Shown here in pieces: positions 59,531 to 64,000 of a DNA stretch of 64,000 bases. Both the position numbers and the translations under genes were made by a program. Below the pieces are notes generated by a model. It was not told the DNA's origin. It was given only the letters and a program-made list of their open reading frames with translations, and did not search any database. The DNA lies in the NCBI GenBank assembly GCA_900542165.1, contig UQMM01000007.1, positions 18,024 to 82,023 of the forward strand, read 5' to 3'. Position 1 is the first letter of the stretch. Every line of letters starts with the position of its first letter. This DNA is from an uncultured Collinsella sp. (GTDB taxonomy: Bacteria > Actinomycetota > Coriobacteriia > Coriobacteriales > Coriobacteriaceae).

Positions 59531-60439
59531 ATGGCAAAACAGCTGCCAAAGCGCGACCTTGAGAACGTGGGCCTGGGCGTCACGGGCGCGTGCGTTGCGC
59601 TCGTGACGCTTGTCGTTGCCGCGCTCATCTTTATGGTCGCCCAAAAGGGCCTCTCGGCTTTTCTCAAGGACGGCGTTTCGGTCGTCGAGTTCTTCACCGG
59701 CACCAAGTGGGACCTGGCCAACACAGCCGAAAGCGGCCTGCCCTACACCGGCGCCCTGCCCCTGATTGTCACCTCGTTTGCGGTCATGGTGCTCTCCACG
59801 CTCATCGCGCTGCCCATCGCCATCGGCTCTGCCATCTTTGCGGTCGAGATTAGCCCTAAGTTTGGCTCTAAGATCTTTCAGCCGCTCATTGAGCTTTTGA
59901 CCGGCATCCCCTCGGTCGTCTTTGGCCTGATCGGTTTTCACGTGGTCGTCGGTCTTATGAAGAGCGTTTTCCACGTGAGCACGGGCCTGGGCATCTTGCC
60001 CGGCGCCATCGTGCTGGCCGTCATGATCCTGCCGACCATGACCACGCTTTCGGTCGATGGCCTGCGCGCCGTGCCCGACAGCTACCGACAGGGCTCGCTC
60101 GCGCTGGGCTATACCCGCTGGCAGACCATCTGGCACGTGGTGCTCAAGTCCGCCATGCCGTCGCTCATGACCGCGGTCATCCTTGGCATGACCCGCGCCT
60201 TTGGCGAGACGCTCGCCGTGCGCATGGTCATCGGCGGTATCGAGGCCATGCCGACGTCGCTGCTGTCGCCGGCGTCCACCATCACCACCACGCTCACCAC
60301 GTCTATGGCGGTCTATGCCGAGGGCTCGGCCCAGGACGATGTTCTGTGGGCGCTCGGTCTGCTGCTGATGGGCATGAGTCTCATCTTCATCCTGATCATC
60401 CACCTTATCGGCCGCAAGGGGGCGAAGGCTCGTGGCTAG
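59531..60439 (+). CDS. pstC: Phosphate ABC transporter permease PstC
   Basis: 302 aa, about six membrane helices. The permease signature is EAMPTSLLS-type coupling preceded by GALPLIVTSFAVMVLSTLIALPIAIGSAIF and the EAA-loop region DGLRAVPDSYRQGSLALGYTRWQTIWHVVLKSAMPSL. GGAAAGG lies upstream. It overlaps pstA by eight bases, so the two subunits are coupled. Confidence 0.96.
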   Translation: MAKQLPKRDLENVGLGVTGACVALVTLVVAALIFMVAQKGLSAFLKDGVSVVEFFTGTKWDLANTAESGLPYTGALPLIVTSFAVMVLSTLIALPIAIGSAIFAVEISPKFGSKIFQPLIELLTGIPSVVFGLIGFHVVVGLMKSVFHVSTGLGILPGAIVLAVMILPTMTTLSVDGLRAVPDSYRQGSLALGYTRWQTIWHVVLKSAMPSLMTAVILGMTRAFGETLAVRMVIGGIEAMPTSLLSPASTITTTLTTSMAVYAEGSAQDDVLWALGLLLMGMSLIFILIIHLIGRKGAKARG

Positions 60440-61358
60440 CACGCGTATCCACATCGACGAGGCGAGGCTCGGGCGTGTCCAAAAGCAGGACCGCTTCGCC
60501 ACGGGCGTGTTGACGGCGATCGTCGCCATCGTCATGCTCATCGTCGTCTCCATGGTGGCCTATATCCTGTTCGAGGGCATCTCGACGCTGTTCCAGCCGG
60601 GCTTTCTCACGGAGCCGTCGCGCGCCAACGGAACGCAGGGCGGCGTGCTCTACCAGCTGTTCGACTCGTTCTACCTGCTGCTGATCACCCTGATCATCTC
60701 GGTGCCCATCAGCCTGGGTGGCGCGGTCTTTTTGGTTGAGTACGCGCCGGACGGGCCCATCCGCGACATCGCCTCCACCGCCATCGAGACGTTGTCCTCG
60801 CTGCCTTCCATCGTCGTCGGCATGTTCGGTTTTCTGGTGTTCTCGGTGCAGCTGGGCTGGAAGTACTCCATCATCTCCGGCGCCGTCGCGCTCACCATGT
60901 TCAACATCCCCATCCTGGTGCGCGTGATCCAGCAGGCGCTCGAGGACGTGCCGCAGGCCCAGCGCGATGCGTGCCTGGCCATGGGCCTCACTCGCTGGGA
61001 GGCCACGCTGCACATCCTGATCCCCGAGGCCATGCCTGCCATCGTGACGGGCATCGTGCTTTCGGCCGGTCGCGTGTTTGGCGAGGCCGCAGCACTGCTT
61101 TTTACCTCGGGTATGAGCTCGCCGGTTCGCCTGAACTTCTTGAGCTTTAACCTGTCGAGCCCCACCTGCGCTTGGAACGTGTTCCGTCCCGGCGAGTCGC
61201 TCGCCGTGCACATCTACAAGATCTATGGCGAGGGCAGCCCCGAGGCCCAGCAGATCGTCTGGGGCACCGCTGCACTGCTGATGATTTGCGTGCTGCTGTT
61301 TAACGTAATCGCCCGTATCGTGGGCAAGCAACTGGCAAGGAAGATGACGGCCGAATGA
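60432..61358 (+). CDS. pstA: Phosphate ABC transporter permease PstA
   Basis: 308 aa, six membrane helices. Motifs: LITLIISVPISLGGAVFLVEYAP, IETLSSLPSIVVGMFGFLVF, and the EAA loop EDVPQAQRDACLAMGLTRWEATLHILIPEAMPAIVTG. With PstC it forms the channel. Overlaps pstC by eight bases and pstB by four. Confidence 0.96.
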   Translation: MASTRIHIDEARLGRVQKQDRFATGVLTAIVAIVMLIVVSMVAYILFEGISTLFQPGFLTEPSRANGTQGGVLYQLFDSFYLLLITLIISVPISLGGAVFLVEYAPDGPIRDIASTAIETLSSLPSIVVGMFGFLVFSVQLGWKYSIISGAVALTMFNIPILVRVIQQALEDVPQAQRDACLAMGLTRWEATLHILIPEAMPAIVTGIVLSAGRVFGEAAALLFTSGMSSPVRLNFLSFNLSSPTCAWNVFRPGESLAVHIYKIYGEGSPEAQQIVWGTAALLMICVLLFNVIARIVGKQLARKMTAE

Positions 61359-62227
61359 GCGAGATGAATGTAACGCCCGCAACCGAAGCGGCATCGTCCG
61401 ACACCCGGGACTTCCTGTCGAGCGTGGGGGAGAGCGAGAAGCGCGTGCGCGTGAGCGGCAAGGCCGTGAGCGACGAGGTTGTGCTCTCCACCAAGGACGT
61501 CAACGTGTACTATGGCGACCACCATGCACTGCACAATACGTCGCTCGACTTCCACAAGGGCGAGATCACGGCGCTCATCGGGCCTTCGGGCTGCGGTAAG
61601 TCGACCTTCTTACGCAGCCTCAACCTGATGAATCGCGAGATTCGCGGCTGCCGCGTGGAGGGCGAGATCAACTATCGCGGGCGCAATGTAAACACCAAGA
61701 CCGAAAACACCTACGAGCTGCGCCGTTCCATTGGCATGGTGTTCCAGCAGCCCAACCCGTTCCGCAAGTCCATTCGCGACAACATCACGTTTGCGCCTAA
61801 GCGCCACGGCATCACCGACCGCGACGAGCTCGACCGCATGGTCGAGGAAAGCCTGCGCGGCGCGGCGCTTTGGGACGAGGTCAAGGACAAGCTCGACAAG
61901 AGCGCCTACGCGCTTTCGGGCGGCCAGCAGCAGCGTCTGTGCATTGCGCGCACGCTGGCGCTCAACCCCGACGTGATCCTGTTTGACGAGCCCTGCTCGG
62001 CGCTCGACCCCATCTCGACGTTGGCGATCGAGGACCTTATGTCGTCGATCGTGGCCGACCGCGCCATTGTCATCGTGACGCACAACATGGAGCAGGCGTC
62101 GCGCGTGTCCAACCGCACGGCGTTCTTCTACATGGGCGATATGGTCGAGTACGACGAGACTGACGAGATTTTCCAACGGCCCAAGGATAAGCGGCTGAAT
62201 GATTACCTCACCGGCATGTTCTCCTAG
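61355..62227 (+). CDS. pstB: Phosphate ABC transporter ATP-binding protein PstB
   Basis: 290 aa. ABC ATPase motifs: Walker A GPSGCGKST (about 76-84), Q-loop VFQQPNPF, signature LSGGQQQRLCIARTLALNP (about 187), Walker B ILFDEPCSALDP (about 208) and the H-loop IVTHNMEQ. An N-terminal extension of about 45 residues precedes the usual PstB start (LSTKDVNVYYGDHHAL). The internal pattern SLNLMNREIRGCRVEGEINYRGRNV is typical of PstB. No phoU gene follows. Confidence 0.97.
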   Translation: MSEMNVTPATEAASSDTRDFLSSVGESEKRVRVSGKAVSDEVVLSTKDVNVYYGDHHALHNTSLDFHKGEITALIGPSGCGKSTFLRSLNLMNREIRGCRVEGEINYRGRNVNTKTENTYELRRSIGMVFQQPNPFRKSIRDNITFAPKRHGITDRDELDRMVEESLRGAALWDEVKDKLDKSAYALSGGQQQRLCIARTLALNPDVILFDEPCSALDPISTLAIEDLMSSIVADRAIVIVTHNMEQASRVSNRTAFFYMGDMVEYDETDEIFQRPKDKRLNDYLTGMFS

Positions 62228-62282
62228 TCCGGGACATGCTTGAGGCCCGCGGCGGCCACGGTTGCCGCGGGACTGATTGGAG

Positions 62283-62320
62283 AGGCGGGTCATCTCTTTT
62301 GGGAGATGGCCCGCCTTTTT
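62283..62320 (+). terminator. Terminator of the pstSCAB operon
   Basis: aggcgggtcatctc (62283-62296) pairs with gagatggcccgcct (62303-62316), one G-U, followed by TTTTT. Confidence 0.9.
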
Positions 62321-62432
62321 GCTCTGCGACCGAAACGACCGCCACAAAGGGGACAGGCGCCTTCGTGGTGGTTTGGGGTGGGGCTCGCTGCTATCATGGA
62401 CAACGTTGAATTTCTACGAAGGAGCAGGGCAT

Positions 62433-64000
62433 ATGGCGATTCTTTTGGGATGCGATTCCGTCAGCCTAGAGTTTCCCACCAAGCATATTTTCGATAGCGT
62501 GACGCTTGGCGTGGGCGAGGGCGACCGCATTGGTATTGTCGGTAAAAACGGCGACGGCAAGTCGACGCTGCTGAGCGTGCTCGCCGGCACGCTGGAGCCC
62601 GATGACGGGCGCGTGACGCACCGCCGCGACACGACGATTGGATTGCTCGGCCAAAAGGATAACCTGGTCGATACCGACACCGTGCATCATGCCGTCGTGG
62701 GCGACACGCCCGAGTACGAGTGGGCGTCGAGCCCCCGCACGCGCCAGATTCTGGCCGGCCTTATTAGCGATGTGCCCTGGGAGGGCACGGTGGGCGAGCT
62801 TTCGGGCGGCCAGCGCCGTCGCGTGGACCTCGCGCGCCTGCTGATCGGCGACTACGACGTGCTCATGCTCGACGAGCCCACCAACCACCTGGACATGCGC
62901 ACCATCAACTGGCTCGCGCGTCACTTAAAGGCCCGCTGGCAGCGTGGCCAGGGCGCCATGCTCGTGGTCACGCATGACCGTTGGTTCTTGGACGAGGTCT
63001 GCACCAGCATGTGGGAGGTCCACGACGGCCAGGTCGATCCCTTCGAGGGCGGCTATTCGGCATACATCCTGCAGCGCGTGGAGCGCGACCGCATGGCCGC
63101 CGTTACCGAGGAGCGCCGTCGCAACATGGCGCGCAAGGAGCTCGCGTGGCTGAGCCGCGGTGCCCAGGCTCGTTCCACCAAGCCCAAGTTTCGCGTGGAT
63201 GCCGCTCGTGAGCTGATCGCCGACGTGCCGCCCGTGCGTGACGAGCTGGAGCTCAAGCGCCTGGCCGTGAGCCGCCTGGGCAAGCAGGTTATCGATGTGG
63301 TCGACGTGGACGCCGGCTATGCCGATACCGACGGCGCGCCCAAGCAGGTACTCTCCGACGTGACCTGGCTCATTGGTGCGGGCGACCGCTATGGTCTTTT
63401 GGGCGAGAATGGCGCTGGCAAGTCGACGCTGCTTGATGTGATCCAGGGCAAGATTGAACCCACGCGCGGCCGTGTAAAGATCGGTCAGACTGTGCGCTTT
63501 GGCGTGCTGTCGCAGCAGCTCGAGGAGCTCGAGCCCTACATGGGCGACACGATTCGCGAGGTGCTTGGCAACTATAAGAAGTACTACGTCATCGACGGCA
63601 AGGAGACTTCGCCCGAGAAGCTCTGCGAGCGCCTGGGATTTACGACGCAGCAGCTCTGGAGCCGCATCGGCGATCTTTCGGGCGGCCAGCGCCGTCGCCT
63701 GTCGCTGCTGCTGACGATTCTGGACGAGCCCAACGTGCTCATCCTGGACGAGCCCGGCAACGACCTGGATACCGACATGCTCGCGATTGTCGAGGACCTG
63801 CTCGACGGCTGGCCCGGCACGTTGATTCTGGTGACGCACGACCGCTTTTTGATGGAGCGCGTGACCGACCAGCAGTGGGCGCTGCTCGACGGCCACCTGA
63901 CACATATGCCCGGCGGCGTGGACCAGTACCTGCGCCTGTGCAACGCTACCGCCGAGGGCGCGCCCACGGGCTCGCCCTCGGCGGTAGCGTTGCACAGGCG
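62433..64000 (+). CDS. ABC-F family ATP-binding protein (3' end beyond the window)
   Basis: 522 codons are visible from the ATG at 62433 (GAAGGAG eight bases upstream); the frame stays open to the end. Two ABC domains with no membrane helices: first GIVGKNGDGKST, LSGGQRRRVDLARLL and LMLDEPTNHLD; second GLLGENGAGKST, LSGGQRRRLSLLLTI and LILDEPGNDLD, with an EQ2-type VTHDRF after each. The linker is rich in Arg/Lys (RMAAVTEERRRNMARKE). ABC-F proteins act on ribosomes (Uup/Ett-type translation factors or antibiotic protection). The second Walker B reads DEPGNDLD rather than DEPTNHLD, as in Uup-type proteins. The last bases form a 26-bp inverted repeat. Confidence 0.92.
   Translation, partial: MAILLGCDSVSLEFPTKHIFDSVTLGVGEGDRIGIVGKNGDGKSTLLSVLAGTLEPDDGRVTHRRDTTIGLLGQKDNLVDTDTVHHAVVGDTPEYEWASSPRTRQILAGLISDVPWEGTVGELSGGQRRRVDLARLLIGDYDVLMLDEPTNHLDMRTINWLARHLKARWQRGQGAMLVVTHDRWFLDEVCTSMWEVHDGQVDPFEGGYSAYILQRVERDRMAAVTEERRRNMARKELAWLSRGAQARSTKPKFRVDAARELIADVPPVRDELELKRLAVSRLGKQVIDVVDVDAGYADTDGAPKQVLSDVTWLIGAGDRYGLLGENGAGKSTLLDVIQGKIEPTRGRVKIGQTVRFGVLSQQLEELEPYMGDTIREVLGNYKKYYVIDGKETSPEKLCERLGFTTQQLWSRIGDLSGGQRRRLSLLLTILDEPNVLILDEPGNDLDTDMLAIVEDLLDGWPGTLILVTHDRFLMERVTDQQWALLDGHLTHMPGGVDQYLRLCNATAEGAPTGSPSAVALHR
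63933..64000. repeat. 26-bp perfect inverted repeat ending at the window edge
   Basis: Bases 63933-63958 (cgcctgtgcaacgctaccgc and six more) are the exact reverse complement of 63975-64000, with a 16-base loop. It lies in the 3' coding end of the ABC-F gene. Confidence 0.95.

Noticed and set aside
58454..60553. 699-aa minus-strand ORF opposite pstS and pstC
   Set aside because: Low-complexity His/Asp/Gly-rich antisense frame; the plus strand encodes canonical pst genes.

Overview
The window is high-G+C bacterial DNA, almost fully coding on both strands, with Shine-Dalgarno-led genes and short intergenic gaps. Gene content suggests a gut Coriobacteriia (Actinomycetota), most like Collinsella: a type II-A CRISPR system with Csn2, an arginine deiminase cluster, class III fructose-bisphosphatase, DUF4430 surface proteins under a cobalamin riboswitch, a likely bile-acid hydroxysteroid dehydrogenase, and several families of short extragenic palindromes. 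The organism call is inference from gene content; no marker gene such as 16S rRNA lies in the window.

Layout. 1-4.2 kb: tail of an unseen gene, a membrane-anchored Pro/Tyr-rich protein, a cation efflux transporter and a zinc-ribbon protein. 4.15-11.9 kb: a complete type II-A CRISPR-Cas locus, with tracrRNA on the minus strand, then cas9-cas1-cas2-csn2 overlapping on the plus strand, and an array of 22 repeats and 21 spacers. 12-14.9 kb: a small protein, an ADP-ribosylglycohydrolase, a PDDEXK nuclease-like protein and a PH-like small protein. 15-19.2 kb (minus): a secreted PI-PLC-type surface protein and two paralogous lipoproteins. 19.5-25.3 kb: a folate pair (FTCD-C/FchA-like plus FolD lacking its cyclohydrolase lysine), a C69 dipeptidase, a small helical protein and an AarF/UbiB kinase. 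25.4-30.5 kb: cobalamin riboswitch and two DUF4430 surface proteins. 30.6-41.1 kb: two GtrA proteins, Fbp, DegV, a TIM-barrel protein, a 56-aa membrane protein, an RsmB-type RNA methyltransferase, a MetRS with an eroded KMSKS loop, a DUF3267 metalloprotease-like protein and QueH. 41.1-47.1 kb: a visibly AT-richer arginine deiminase cluster made of two divergent arms. 47.2-53.3 kb: queA, a tail-anchored coiled-coil protein, a 12alpha-HSDH-like SDR and tgt. 53.5-58.3 kb: a LOG-family protein, a RelB/YafQ toxin-antitoxin pair, a second DegV, a HAD phosphatase and a PepV-like dipeptidase. 58.5-64 kb: pstSCAB and a truncated ABC-F gene.

Genes that work together. The Cas proteins, tracrRNA and array form one immune locus. 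QueH, QueA and Tgt are three steps of queuosine tRNA modification, scattered over 13 kb but all on the plus strand. The antiporter, ArcA and ornithine carbamoyltransferase form an arginine catabolic unit facing a second arcA with its own regulator. FchA-like and FolD probably split the cyclohydrolase and dehydrogenase steps of one-carbon folate metabolism.

The strongest unexplained signals are: (1) two copies of a roughly 170-nt structured element, after queA and after the SDR gene, whose paired segments differ between copies while pairing is kept; (2) a leader segment of the CRISPR array that can pair with the repeat; (3) three copies of a roughly 67-nt palindrome sharing ends AGTTGCGGTG; (4) a 35-bp near-perfect inverted repeat bracketing about 240 bp; and (5) two overlapping spacers that expose the 3' flank of their own protospacer.
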